64,000 nt of DNA from Dallia pectoralis (taxonomy: Eukaryota > Chordata > Actinopteri > Esociformes > Umbridae): assembly GCA_029465975.1 (NCBI GenBank), contig CM055737.1, forward strand, positions 19,927,502-19,991,501, written 5' to 3'. Within the stretch, counting starts at the first letter, position 1, and each line of letters begins with the position of its first letter. The notes beneath the pieces are model-generated. The model made no database searches. It saw only the letters and a program-made list of their open reading frames with translations, and had not been told where the DNA came from. The translations under genes and the position numbers were made by a program. This document shows, piece after piece, positions 34,753 to 48,490 of this stretch.

Positions 34753-36792
34753 ATTTTGTTATTTTCTTGGCGGGAAGAAACAATCAATCAAAAAGTTAAT
34801 TATGCAGTGAAGAAATCAATAAGAGCTGTAATTTCAACTTTTCTAATAGCTTACGGCCACACCACCCTGAAAACGCCTGATCTCGGAAGCCAAACAGGGT
34901 CGGGCTTGGTTAGTACTTGGATGGGAGACCGCCTAGTAATATCTAGTGTTGTAAGCATTTTGTTATTTTCATGGCGGGAAGAAACAATCAATCATAAAGT
35001 TAATTATGCAGTGAAGAAATCAATAAGAGCTGTAATTTCAACTTTTCTAATAGCTTACGGCCACACCACCCTGAAAACGCCCGATCTCGTCTGATCTCGG
35101 AAGCCAAGCAGGGTTGGGCTTGGTTAGTACTTGGATGGGAGACCGCCTAGGAATATCTAGTGTTGTAAGCATTTTGTTATTTTCATGGCGGGAAGAAACA
35201 ATCAATCAAAAAGTTAATTATGCAGTGGAGAAATCAATAAGAGCTGTAATTTCAACTTTCTTATCGCTTACCGCCACACCACCCTGAAATCGCCCCGATC
35301 TTGGAAGCCAAACATGGTCGGGCTTGGTTAGTACTTGGATGGGAGACCGCCTAGGAATATATAGTGTTGTAAGCATTTTGTTATTTTCATGGCGGGAAGA
35401 AACAATCAATCAAAAAGTTAATTATGCAGTGAAGAAATCAATAAGAGCTGTAATTTCAACTTTTCTAATAGCTTACGGCCACACCACCCTGAAAACGCCC
35501 GATCTCGTCTGATCTCGGAAGCCAAGCAGGGTCGGGCTTGGTTAGTACTTGGATGGGAGACCGCCTAGGAATATCTAGTGTTGTAAGCATTTTGTTATTT
35601 TCTTGGCGGGAAGAAACAATCAATCAAAAAGTTAATTATGCAGTGAAGAAATCAATAACAGCTGTATTTTCAAATGTTCTAATACCCTACGGCCACACCA
35701 CCCTGAAAACGCCTGATCTCGGAAACCAAACAGGGTCGGGCTTGGTTAGTACTTGGATGGGAGACCGCCTAGGAATATCTAGTGTTGTAAGCATTTTGTT
35801 ATTTTCATGGCGGGAAGAAACAATCAATCAAAAAGTTAATTATGCAGTGAAGAAATCAATAAGAGCTGTAATTTCAACTTTTCTAATAGCTTACGGCCAC
35901 ACCACCCTGAAACGCCCGATCTCGTCTGATCTCGGAAGCCAAGCAGGGTCGGGCTTGGTTAGTACTTGGATGGGAGACCGCCTAGGAATATCTAGTGTTG
36001 TAAGCATTTTGTTATTTTCTTGGCGGGAAGAAACAATCAATCAAAAAGTTAATTATGCAGTGAAGAAATCAATAAGAGCTGTATTTTCAAATTTTCTAAT
36101 AGCCTACGGCCACCCCTCCCTGAAAACGCCCGCCTGATCTCGGAAGCCAAACAGGGTCGGGCTTGGTTAGTACTTGGATGGGAGACCGCCTAGGAATATC
36201 TAGTGTTGTAAGCATTTTGTTATTTTCTTGGCGGGAAGAAACAATCAATCAAAAAGTTAATTATGCAGTGAAGAAATCAATAAGAGCTGTATTTTCAAAT
36301 GTTCTAATACCCTACGGCCACACCACCCTGAAAACGCCTGATCTCGGAAACCAAACAGGGTCGGGCTTGGTTAGTACTTGGATAGGCGACCGCCTAGGAA
36401 TATCTAGTGTTGTAAGCATTTTGTTATTTTCATGGCGGGAAGAAACAATCAATCAAAAAGTTAATTATGCAGTGAAGAAATCAATAAGAGCTGTAATTTC
36501 AACTTGTCTAATAGCTTACGGCCACACCACCCTGAAAACGCCCGATCTCGTCTGATCTCGGAAGCCAAGCAGGGTCGGGCTTGGTTAGTACTTGGATGGG
36601 AGACCGCCTAGGAATATCTAGTGTTGTAAGCATTTTGTTATTTTCTTGGCGGGAAGAAACAATCAATCAAAAGTTAATTATGCAGTGAAGAAATCAATAA
36701 CAGCTGTATTTTCAAATGTTCTAATACCCTACGGCCACACCACCCTGAAAACGCCTGATCTCGGAAACCAAACAGGGTCGGGCTTGGTTAGT

Positions 36793-36900
36793 ACTTGGAT
36801 GGGAGACCGCCTGGGAATATCTAGTGTTGTAAGCATTTTGTTATTTTCTTGGCGGGAAACTTGGATGGGAGACCGCCTAGGAATATCTAGTGTTGTAAGC
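36793..36900 (+). repeat. 66-bp partial unit duplication
   Basis: A stretch starting ACTTGGATGGGAGACCG at 36793 and running through the terminator to GGCGGGAA is repeated at once from 36859. The second copy carries only nt 77-118 of a 5S gene. The first reads CCTGGGAAT and the second CCTAGGAAT, so they come from different gene alleles. This points to an illegitimate exchange between units rather than simple slippage. Confidence 0.85.
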
Positions 36901-39900
36901 ATTTTGTTATTTTCTTGGCGGGAAGAAACAATCAATCAAAAAGTTAATTATGCAGTGAAGAAATCAATAAGAGCTGTAATTTCAACTTTTCTTATAGCTT
37001 ACGGCCCACACCCTGAAAACGATCTCCGATCTCGGAAGCCAAACAGGGTCGGGCTTGGTTAGTACTTGGATGGGAGACCGCCTAGTAATATCTAGTGTTG
37101 TAAGCATTTTGTTATTTTCATGGCGGGAAGAAACAATCAATCAAAAGTTAATTATGCAGTGAAGAAATCAATAAGAGCTGTAATTTCAACTTTCTAATAG
37201 CTTACGGCCACACCACCCTGAAAACGCCCGATCTCGTCTGATCTCGGAAGCCAAGCAGGGTTGGGCTTGGTTAGTACTTGGATGGGAGACCGCCTAGGAA
37301 TATCTAGTGTTGTAAGCATTTTGTTATTTTCTTGGCGGGAAGAAACAATCAATCAAAAAGTTAATTATGCAGTGGAGAAATCAATAAGAGCTGTAATTTC
37401 AACTTGTCTTATAGCTTACGGCCACACCACCCTGAAATCGCCCGATCTTGGAAGCCAAACATGGTCGGGCTTGGTTAGTACTTGGATGGGAGACCGCCTA
37501 GGAATATCTAGTGTTGTAAGCATTTTGTTATTTTCATGGCGGGAAGAAACAATCAATCAAAAAGTTAATTATGCAGTGAAGAAATCAATAAGAGCTGTAA
37601 TTTCAACCTTTCTAATAGCTTACGGCCACACCACCCTGAAAACGCCCGATCTCGTCTGATCTCGGAAGCCAAGCAGGGTCGGGCTTGGTTAGTACTTGGA
37701 TGGGAGACCGCCAAGGAATATCTAGTGTTGTAAGCATTTTGTTATTTTCTTGGCGGGAAGAAACAATCAATCAAAAAGTTAATTATGCAGTGAAGAAATC
37801 AATAACAGCTGTATTTTCAAATGTTCTAATACCCTACGGCCACACCACCCTGAAAACGCCTGATCTCGGAAACCAAACCGGGTCGGGCTTGGTTAGTACT
37901 TGGATGGGAGACCGCCTAGTAATATCTAGTGTTGTAAGCATTTGTTATTTTCATGGCGGGAAGAAACAATCAATCAAAAAGTTAATTATGCAGTGAAGAA
38001 ATCAATAAGAGCTGTAATTTCAACTTTCTAATAGCTTACGGCCACACCACCCTGAAAACGCCCGATCTCGTCTGATCTCGGAAGCCAAGCAGGGTCGGGC
38101 TTGGTTAGTACTTGGATGGGAGACCGCCTAGGAATATCTAGTGTTGTAAGCATTTTGTTATTTTCTTGGCGGGAAGAAACAATCAATCAAAAAGTTAATT
38201 ATGCAGTGAAGAAATCAATAAGAGCTGTAATTTTCAACTTTTCTAATACCCTACGGCCACACCACCCTGAAAACGCCTGATCTCGGAAGCCAAACAGGGT
38301 CGGGCTTGGTTAGTACTTGGATGGGAGACCGCCTAGGAATATCTAGTGTTGTAAGCATTTTGTTATTTTCATGGCGGGAAGAAACAATCAATCAAAAAGT
38401 TAATTATGCAGTGAAGAAATCAATAAGAGCTGTAATTTCAACTTTTCTAATAGCTTACGGCCACACCACCCTGAAAATCGCCTGATCTCGGAAACCAAAC
38501 AGGGTCGGGCTTGGTTAGTACTTGGATGGGAGACCGCCTGGGAATATCTAGTGTTGTAAGCATTTTGTTATTTTCATGGCGGGAAGAAACAATCAATCAA
38601 AAAGTTAATTATGCAGTGAAGAAATCAATAAGAGCTGTAATTTCAACTTTTCTTATAGCTTACGGCCACACCACCCTGAAATCGCCCGATCTCTGATCTC
38701 GGAAGCCAAACAGGGTCGGGCTTGGTTAGTACTTGGATGGGAGACCGCCTAGAATATCTAGTGTTGTAAGCATTTTGTTATTTTCTTGGCGGGAAGAAAC
38801 AATCAATCAAAAGTTAATTATGCAGTGAAGAAATCAATAAGAGCTGTAATTTCAACTTTTCTAATAGCTACGGCCACACCACCCTGAAAACGCCCGATCT
38901 CGATCTGATCTCGGAAGCCAAACAGGGTCGGGCTTGGTTAGTACTTGGATGGGAGACCGCCTAGGAATATCTAGTGTTGTAAGCATTTTGTTATTTTCAT
39001 GGCGGGAAGAAACAATCAATCAAAAAGTTAATTATGCAGTGAAGAAATCAATAAGAGCTGTAATTTCAACTTTCTAATAGCTTACGGCCACACCACCCTG
39101 AAATCGCCCGATCTCTCGGAAGCCAAACAGGGTCGGGCTTGGTTAGTACTTGGATGGGAGACCGCCTAGGAATATCTAGTGTTGTAAGCATTTTGTTATT
39201 TTCTTGGCGGGAAGAAACAATCAATCAAAAAGTTAATTATGCAGTGAAGAAATCAATAACAGCTGTATTTTCAAATGTTCTAATACCCTACGGCCACACC
39301 ACCCTGAAAACGCCCGCCTGATCTCGGAAACCAAGCAGGGTCGGGCTTGGTTAGTACTTGGATGGGAGACCGCCTAGGTAATATCTAGTGTTGTAAGCAT
39401 TTTGTTATTTTCATGGCGGGAAGAAACAATCAATCAAAAAGTTAATTATGCAGTGAAGAAATCAATAACAGCTTTATTTTCAAATGTTCTAATACCCTAC
39501 GGCCACACCACCCTGAAAACGCCTGATCTCAGAAACCAAACAGGGTCGGGCTTGGTTAGTACTTGGATGGGAGACCGCCTAGTAATATCTAGTGTTGTAA
39601 GCATTTTGTTATTTTCATGGCGGGAAGAAACAATCAATCAAAAGTTAATTATGCAGTGAAGATATCAATAAGAGCTGTAATTTCAACTTTTCTAATAGCT
39701 TACGGCCACACCACCCTGAAAACGCCCGATCTCGTCTGATCTCGGAAGCCAAGCAGGGTCGGGCTAGGTTAGTACTTGGATGGGAGACCGCCTAGGAATA
39801 TCTAGTGTTGTAAGCATTTTGTTATTTTCTTGGCGGGAAGAAACAATCAATCAAAAAGTTAATTATGCAGTGAAGAACTCAATAACAGCTGTATTTTCAA

Positions 39901-40327
39901 ATGTTCTAATACCCTACGGCCACACCACCCTGAAAACGCCTGATCTCGGAAACCAAACAGGTTCGGGCTTGGTTAGTACTTGGATGGGAGACCGCCTAGT
40001 AATATCTAGTGTTGTAAGCATTTTGTTATTTTCATGGCGGGAAGAAACAATCAATCAAAAAGTTAATTATGCAGTGAAGAAATCAATAAGAGCTGTAATT
40101 TCAACTTTCCTAATTGCTTACGGCCACACCACCCTGAAAACGCCCGATCTCGTCTGATCTCGGAAGCCAAGCAGGGTCGGGCTTGGTTAGTACTTGGATG
40201 GGAGACCGCCTAGGAATATCTAGTGTTGTAAGCATTTTGTTATTTTCTTGGCGGGAAGAAACAATCAATCAAAAGTTAATTATGCAGTGAAGAAATCAAT
40301 CAGAGCTGTAATTTTCAATTTCTAATA

Positions 40328-42319
40328 GCTTACGGCCACACCACCCTGAAAACGCCCGATCTCGTCTGATCTTTCGGAAGCCAAGCAGGGTCGGGCTAAG
40401 TTAGTACTTGGATGGGAGACTGCCTAGGAATATCTAGTGTTGTAAGCATTTTGTTATTTTCATGGCGGGAAGAAACAATCAATCAAAAGTTAATTATGCA
40501 GTGAAGAAATCAATAAGAGCTGTAATTTCAACTTTTCTAATATCTTACGGCCACACCACCCTGAAACGATCCGTCTGATCTCGGAAGCCAAACAGGGTCG
40601 GGCTTGGTTAGTACTTGGATGGGAGACCGCCTAGTAATATCTAGTGTTGTAAGCATTTTGTTATTTTCTTGGCGGGAAGAAACAATCAATCAAAAAGTTA
40701 ATTATGCAGTGAAGAAATCAATAACAGCTGTAATTTCAACTGTTCTAATACCCTACGGCCACACCACCCTGAAACGCCCGATCTCGTCTGATCTCGGATG
40801 CCAAACAGGGTCGGGCTTGGTTAGTACTTGGATGGGAGACCGCCTAGGAATATCTAGTGTTGTAAGCATTTCGTTATTTTCATGGCGGGAAGAAACAATC
40901 AATCAAAAGTTAATTATGCAGTGGAGAAATCAATAAGAGCTGTAATTTCAACTTTTCTAATAGCTTACGGCCACACCACCCTGCGCGATCTCGTCTGATC
41001 TTGGAAGCCAAACAGGGTCGGGCTTGGTTAGTATACTTGGATGGGGAGACCGCCTAGGAATATCTAGTGTTGTAAGCATTTTGTTATTTTCTTGGCGGGA
41101 AGATACAATCAATCAAAAAGTTAATTATGCAGTGAAGAAATCAATAACAGCTGTAATTTCAAATGTTCTAATACCCTACGGCCACACCACCCTGAAACGC
41201 CCGCGTCTGATCTCGGGAAACCAAACCGGGTCGGGCTTGGTTAGTACTTGGATGGGAGACAGCCTAGTAATATCTAGTGTTGTAAGCATTTTGTTATTTT
41301 CTTGGCGGGAAGAAACAATCAATCAAAAAGTTAATTATGCAGTGAAGAAATCAATAAGCAGCTGTAATTTCAACTCTTCTAACACCCTACGGCCACACCC
41401 CCTGAAACGCCTGATCTCTCTGGGAAACCAAACAGGGTTGGCCTTGGATTTAGTACTTGGATGGGAGACCGCCTGGGAATATCTAGTGTTGTAAGCATTT
41501 TGTTATTTCTTGGCGGAAGAAACAATCAATCAGAAATTTAATTATGCAGTGAAGAAATCATAAAGTTAATTACGGCCACACCATGCATTGAAGAAATCAG
41601 AATATCTAGTGTTGTAAGCATTTTGTTATTTTCATGGCGGGAAGCTCCAAAAAAGTGAATTATGCAGTTCAATAAGAGCTGTAATTTCCAACTTTCCTAA
41701 TAGCTTACGGCCACACCACCCTGAAACGCCCGATCTCGTCTGATCTCGGATGCCAAGCAGGGTCGGGCTTGGTTAGTACTTGGATGGGAGACCGCCTAGG
41801 AATATCTAGTGTTGTAAGCATTATGTTATTTTCTTGGCGGGAAGAAACAATCAATCAAAGTTAATTATGCAGTGAAGAAATCAATCAGAGCTGTATTTTC
41901 GAATGTTCTAATAACTACGGCCACAACACCCGATCTCGTCTGATCTTTCAAGCCAAACAGGGTCGGGCTTGGTTAGTTACTTGGATGGGAGACTGCCTAG
42001 TAATACCTAGTGTTGTAAGCATTTTGTTATTTTCATGGCGGGAAGAAACAAACAATCATAAAGTTAATTATGCAGTGAAGAAATCAATAAGAGCTGTAAT
42101 TTCAACTTTTCTAATAAGCTTACGGCCACCACCCTGAAAACGCCCGATCTCGGGAAGCCAAGCAGGGTTGGGCTTGGTTAGTACTTGGATGGGAGACCCC
42201 TAGGAATATCTAGTGTTGTAAGCATTTTGTTATTTTCATGGCGGGAAGAAACAATCAATCAAAAGTTAATTATGCAGTGAAGAAATCAATAAGAGCTGTA
42301 ATTTCAACTTTTCTAATAG
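40328..42319 (+). repeat. Scrambled 5S rDNA zone
   Basis: Gene starts are 40328, 40543, 40751, 40963, 41174, 41385, 41703, about 41914 and 42118. Most have several indels, for example an inserted TT at 40371, missing GAAAA at 40983, extra bases around 41034 and 41440, and loss of CG in box C at 42199. Around 41520-41660 the order is lost: a 5' gene end (from 41568) runs into spacer (GCATTGAAGAAATC), then a gene 3' end (41600-41619). No working 5S gene is likely here. The zone resembles the one at 2350-3526. Confidence 0.85.
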
Positions 42320-44748
42320 CTTACGGCCACACCACCCTGAAACGCCTGATCTCGGAAAGCCAAACAGGGTCGGGCTTGGTTAGTACTTGGATGGGAGACC
42401 GCCTAGGAATATCTAGTGTTGTAAGCATTTTGTTATTTTCTTGGCGGGAAGAAACAATCAATCAAAAGTTAATTATGCAGTGAAGAAATCAATAAGAGCT
42501 GTAATTTCAACTTTTCTAATAGCTTACGGCCACACCACCCTGAAAACGCCCGATCTCGTCTGATCTCGGAAGCCAAGCAGGGTCGGGCTTGGTTAGTACT
42601 TGGATGGGAGACCGCCTAGGAATATCTAGTGTTGTAAGCATTTTGTTATTTTCTTGGCGGGAAGAAACAATCAATCAAAAAGTTAATTATGCAGTGAAGA
42701 AATCAATAAGAGCTGTAATTTCAACTTTTCTAATAGCTTACGGCCACACCACCCTGAAAACCCGATCTCGGAAGCCAAACAGGGTCGGGCTTGGTTAGTA
42801 CTTGGATGGGAGACCGCCTAGGAATATCTAGTGTTGTAAGCATTTTGTTATTTTCATGGCGGGAAGAAACAATCAATCAAAAAGTTAATTATGCAGTGAA
42901 GAAATCAATAAGAGCTGTAATTTCAACTTTTCTAATAGCTTACGGCCACACCACCCTGAAACGCCCGATCTCGTCTGATCTCGGAAGCCAAGCAGGGTTG
43001 GGCTTGGTTAGTACTTGGATGGGAGACCGCCTAGGAATATCTAGTGTTGTAAGCATTTTGTTATTTTCATGGCGGGAAGAAACAATCAATCAAAAGTTAA
43101 TTATGCAGTGAAGAAATCAATAAGAGCTGTAATTTCAAATTTCTAATAGCTTACGGCCACACCACCCTGAAACGCCCCCTGATCTCGGAAGCCAAACAGG
43201 GTCGGGCTTGGTTAGTACTTGGATGGGAGACCGCCTAGGAATATCTAGTGTTGTAAGCATTTTGTTATTTTCATGGCGGGAAGAAACAATCAATCAAAAG
43301 TTAATTATGCAGTGAAGAAATCAATAAGAGCTGTAATTTCAACTTTTCTAATAGCTTACGGCCACACCACCCTGAAAACGCCCGATCTCGTCTGATCTCG
43401 GAAGCCAAGCAGGGTCGGGCTTGGTTAGTACTTGGATGGGAGACCGCCTAGGAATATCTAGTGTTGTAAGCATTTTTTGTTATTTTCTTGGCGGGAAGAA
43501 ACAATCAATCAAAAAGTTAATTATGCAGTGAAGAAATCAATAACAGCTGTATTTTCAAATGTTCTAATACCCTACGGCCACACCACCCTGAAAACGCCTG
43601 ATCTCGGAAACCAAACAGGGTCGGGCTTGGTTAGTACTTGGATGGGAGACCGCCTAGTAATATCTAGTGTTGTAAGCATTTTGTTATTTTCATGGCGGGA
43701 AGAAACAATCAATCAAAAAGTTAATTATGCAGTGAAGAAATCAATAAGAGCTGTAATTTCAACTTTTCTAATAGCTTACGGCCACACCACCCTGAAAACG
43801 CCCGATCTCGTCTGATCTCGGAAGCCAAGCAGGGTTGGGCTTGGTTAGTACTTGGATGGGAGACCGCCTAGGAATATCTAGTGTTGTAAGCATTTTGTTA
43901 TTTTCATGGCGGGAAGAAACAATCAATCAAAAAGTTAATTATGCAGTGAAGAAATCAATAAGAGCTGTAATTTCAACTTTTCTAATAGCTTACGGCCACA
44001 CCACCCTGAAATCGCCCGATCTTGGAAGCCAAACATGGTCGGGCTTGGTTAGTACTTGGATGGGAGACCGCCTAGGAATATCTAGTGTTGTAAGCATTTT
44101 GTTATTTTCATGGCGGGAAGAAACAATCAATCAAAAAGTTAATTATGCAGTGAAGAAATCAATAAGAGCTGTAATTTCAACTTTTCTAATAGCTTACGGC
44201 CACACCACCCTGAAAACGCCCGATCTCGTCTGATCTCGGAAGCCAAGCAGGGTCGGGCTTGGTTAGTACTTGGATGGGAGACCGCCTAGGAATATCTAGT
44301 GTTGTAAGCATTTTGTTATTTTCTTGGCGGGAAGAAACAATCAATCAAAAGTTAATTATGCAGTGAAGAAATCAATAACAGCTGTATTTTCAAATGTTCT
44401 AATACCCTACGGCCACACCACCCTGAAAACGCCTGATCTTGGAAACCAAACAGGGTCGGGCTTGGTTAGTACTTGGATGGGAGACCGCCTGGGAATATCT
44501 AGTGTTGTAAGCATTTTGTTATTTTCTTGGCGGGAAGAAACAATCAATCATAAAGTTAATTATGCATTGAAGAAATCAATAAGAGCTGTAATTTCAACTT
44601 TTCTAATAGCTTACGGCCACACCACCCTGAAAACGTCCGATCTCGTCTGATCTCGGAAGCCAAGCAGGGTCGGGCTTGGTTAGTACTTGGATGGGAGACC
44701 GCCTAGGAATATCTAGTGTTGTAAGCATTTTGTTATTTTCTTGGCGGG
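42319..44748 (+). repeat. Plus-strand 5S rDNA array, part E
   Basis: 5S genes start at 42319, 42522, 42736, 42938, 43149, 43354, 43570, 43774, 43988, 44192, 44405 and 44609. Full 118-nt copies are 42522, 43354, 43774, 44192 and 44609. The L gene at 44609 has GTCCG at nt 27-31 and a spacer with ATTGAAG, the same markers as 27320 and 31083. The block ends in spacer at the gap. Confidence 0.95.
42522..42639 (+). rRNA. 5S ribosomal RNA, full-length consensus copy
   Basis: First 118-nt consensus gene after the scrambled zone, with C63 and A97 and a normal T-run terminator. Confidence 0.9.
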
Positions 44749-45248
44749 NNNNNNNNNNNNNNNNNNNNNNNNNNNNNNNNNNNNNNNNNNNNNNNNNNNN
44801 NNNNNNNNNNNNNNNNNNNNNNNNNNNNNNNNNNNNNNNNNNNNNNNNNNNNNNNNNNNNNNNNNNNNNNNNNNNNNNNNNNNNNNNNNNNNNNNNNNNN
44901 NNNNNNNNNNNNNNNNNNNNNNNNNNNNNNNNNNNNNNNNNNNNNNNNNNNNNNNNNNNNNNNNNNNNNNNNNNNNNNNNNNNNNNNNNNNNNNNNNNNN
45001 NNNNNNNNNNNNNNNNNNNNNNNNNNNNNNNNNNNNNNNNNNNNNNNNNNNNNNNNNNNNNNNNNNNNNNNNNNNNNNNNNNNNNNNNNNNNNNNNNNNN
45101 NNNNNNNNNNNNNNNNNNNNNNNNNNNNNNNNNNNNNNNNNNNNNNNNNNNNNNNNNNNNNNNNNNNNNNNNNNNNNNNNNNNNNNNNNNNNNNNNNNNN
45201 NNNNNNNNNNNNNNNNNNNNNNNNNNNNNNNNNNNNNNNNNNNNNNNN
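44749..45248. other. Assembly gap, 500 N, orientation switch
   Basis: Exactly 500 N. The left side ends in the spacer of a plus-strand unit. The right side begins at the 3' end of a minus-strand gene. The two arrays converge here, as gap 1850-2349 separates divergent arrays. Confidence 0.99.
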
Positions 45249-48200
45249 ATGCTTACAACACTAGATATTACCAGGCGGTCTCCCATCCAAGTACTAAATC
45301 CAAGCCCGACCCTGTTTGGCTTCCGAGATCCGGCGTTTTCAGGGTGGTGTGGCCGTAAGCTATTAGAAATGTTGAAATTACAGCTGTTATTGATTTCTTC
45401 ACTGCATAATTAACTTTTGATTGTTTGTTTCTTCCCGCCAAGAAAATAACAAAATGCTTACAACACTAGATATTTCCAGGCGGTCTCCCATCCAAGTACT
45501 AACCAAGCCCGACCCGGTTTGGCTTCCGAGATCAGGCGTTTCAGGTGGTGTGGCCGTAAGCTATTAGAACATTTGAAAATACAGCTGTTATTGATTTCTT
45601 CACTGCATAATTAACTTTTGATTGATTGTTTCTTCCCGCCAAGAAAATAACAAAATGCTTACAACACTAGATATTCCTAGGCGGTCTCCCATCCAAGTAC
45701 TAACCAAGCCCGACCCTGCTTGGCTTCCGAGATCAGACGAGATCGGGCGTTTCAGGGTGGTGTGGCCGTAAGCTATTAGAAGAGTTGAAATTACAGCTGT
45801 TATTGATTTCTTCACTGCATAATTAACTTTTTGATTCATTGTTTCTTCCCGCCAAGAAAATAACAAAATGCTTACAACACTAGATATTCCTAGGCGGTCT
45901 CCCATCCAAGTACTAACCAAGCCCGACCCTGTTTGGCTTCCAAGATCCGGCGTTTCAGGGTGGTGTGGCCGTAAGCTATTAGAAAATTTGAAATTACAGC
46001 TCTTATTGATTTCTTCACTGCATAATTAACTTTTTTGATTGTTGTTTCTTCCCGCCAAGAAAATAACAAAATGCTTACAACACTAGATATTCCTAGGCGG
46101 TCTCCCATCCAAGTACTAACCAAGCCCGACTCCTGCTTGGCTTCCGAGATCAGACGAGATCGGGCGTTTTCAGGTGGTGTGGCCGTAAGGTATCAGAACA
46201 TTTGAAAATACAGCTCTTATTGATTTCTTCACTGCATAATTAACTTTTTGATTGATTGTTTCTTCCCGCCAAGAAAATAACAAAATGCTTACAACACTAG
46301 ATATTCCTAGGCGGTCTCCCATCCAAGTACTAACCAAGCCCGACCCTGCTTGGCTTCCGAGATCAGACGAGATCGGGCGTTTTCAGGGTGGTGTGGCCGT
46401 AAGCTATTAGAAAAGTTGAAATTACAGCTCTTATTGATTTCTTCACTGCATAATTAACTTTTGATTGTTTGTTTCTTCCCGCCAAGAAAATAACAAAATG
46501 CTTACAACACTAGATATTTCCAGGCGGTCTCCCATCCAAGTACTAACCAAGCCCGACCCTGCTTGGTTTCCGAGATCAGGCGTTTTCAGGGTGGTGTGGC
46601 CGTAGGGTATTAGAACATTTGAAAATACAGCTGTTATTGATTTCTTCACTGCATAATTAACTTTTTGATTGATTGTTTCTTCCCGCCAAGAAAATAACAA
46701 AATGCTTACAACACTAGATATTCGTAGGCGGTCTCCCATCCAAGTACTAACCAAGCCCGACCCTGCTTGGCTTCCGAGATCAGACGAGATCGGGCGTTTT
46801 CAGGGTGGTGTGGCCGTAAGCTATTAGAAAAGTTGAAATTACAGCTCTTATTGATTTCTTCACTGCATAATTAACTTTTTGATTGATTGTTTCTTCCCGC
46901 CATGAAAATAACAAAATGCTTACAACACTATATATTCCTAGGCGGTCTCCCATCCAAGTACTAACCAAGCCCGACCATGTTTGGCTTCCAAGATCGGGCG
47001 TTTTCAGGGTGGTGTGGCCGTAAGCTATTAGAAAATTTGAAATTACAGCTCTTATTGATTTCTTCACTGCATAATTAACTTTTTGATTGATTGTTTCTTC
47101 CCGCCAAGAAAATAACAAAATGCTTACAACACTAGATATTCCTAGGCGGTCTCCCATCCAAGTACTAACCAAGCCCAACCCTGCTTGGCTTCCGAGATCA
47201 GACGAGATCGGGCGTTTCAGGGTGGTGTGGCCGTAAGCTATTAGAAGAGTTGAAATTACAGCTCTTATTGATTTCTTCACTGCATAATTAACTTTTTGAT
47301 TGTTTGTTTCTTCCCGCCATGAAAATAACAAAATGCTTACAACACTAGATATTCCTAGGCGGTCTCCCATCCAAGTACTAACCAAGCCCAACCCTGCTTG
47401 GCTTCCGAGATCAGACGAGATCGGGCGTTTTCAGGGTGGTGTGGCCGTAAGCTATTAGAAGAGTTGAAATTACAGCTGTTATTGATTTCTTCACTGCATA
47501 ATTAACTTTTGATAGATTGTTTCTTCCCGCCAAGAAAATAACAAAATGCTTACAACACTAGATATTACTAGGCGGTCTCCCATCCAAGTACTAACCAAGC
47601 CCGACCCTGTTTGGCTTCCGAGATCAGGCGTTTTCAGGGTGGTGTGGCCGTAAGCTATTAGAAAAGTTGAAATTACAGCTCTTATTGATTTCTTCACTGC
47701 ATAATTAACTTTTTGATTGATTGTTTCTTCCCGCCAAGAAAATAACAAAATGCTTACAACACTAGATATTTCCTAGGCGGTCTCCCATCCAAGTACTAAC
47801 CAAGCCCGACCCGGTTTGGCTTCCGAGATCAGGCGTTTTCAGGGTGGTGTGGCCGTAAGCTATTAGAAAATTTGAAATTACAGCTGTTATTGATTTCTTC
47901 ACTGCATAATTAACTTTTGATTGATTGTTTCTTCCCGCCAAGAAAATAACAAAATGCTTACAACACTAGATATTACTAGGCGGTCTCCCATCCAAGTACT
48001 AACCAAGCCCGACCCTGCTTGGCTTCCGAGATCGAGATCGGGCGTTTTCAGGGTGTTGTGGCCGTAAGCTATTAGAAAATTTGAAATTACAGCTCTTATT
48101 GATTTCTTCACTGCATAATTAACTTTTTGATTGATTGTTTCTTCCCGCCAAGAAAATAACAAAATGCTTACAACACTAGATATTCCTAGGCGGTCTCCCA

Positions 48201-48372
48201 TCCAAGTACTAACCAAGCCCGACCCTGTTTGGCTTCCGAGATCAGGGATCGTTTTCAGGGTGGTGTGGCCGTAAGCTATTAGAAAAGTTGAAATTACAGC
48301 TCTTATTGATTTCTTCACTGCATAATTAACTTTTTGATTGATTGTTTCTTCCCGCCAAGAAAATAACAAAAT

Positions 48373-48490
48373 GCTTACAACACTAGATATTCCTAGGCGG
48401 TCTCCCATCCAAGTACTAACCAAGCCCGACCCTGCTTGGCTTCCGAGATCAGACGAGATCGGGCGTTTTCAGGGTGGTGTGGCCGTAAGC
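48373..48490 (-). rRNA. 5S ribosomal RNA, full-length consensus copy
   Basis: On the minus strand this 118-nt gene equals the consensus of the plus arrays, with C63 and A97. That shows the oppositely oriented arrays share the same functional gene type. Confidence 0.9.

Larger units (their letters stand above)
30033..40328 (+). repeat. Plus-strand 5S rDNA array, part D
   Basis: 5S genes start at 30033, 30247, 30461, 30665, 30879, 31083, 31297, 31490, 31704, 31908, 32121, 32325, 32539, 32743, 32957, 33171, 33379, 33593, 33799, 34013, 34217, 34431, 34635, 34849, 35053, 35266, 35471, 35685, 35889, 36102, 36310, 36514, 36727, 36997, 37200, 37414, 37618, 37832, 38034, 38249, 38453, 38658, 38867, 39080, 39286, 39495, 39698, 39912 and 40116. 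The two at 30033 and 30247 have a distinct spacer (TTTTATAGCAG or TTTATAACAG) and ACGTCC instead of ACGGCC. The segment 30665 to about 32300 copies 26902 to about 28500. A 42-nt 3' gene fragment sits at 36859-36900. Confidence 0.94.

Noticed and set aside
24405..44748. CRISPR-like regular repeats
   Set aside because: The period is 204-214 bp and both repeat and spacer are conserved from unit to unit. The repeat is a 5S gene, and the context is eukaryotic.
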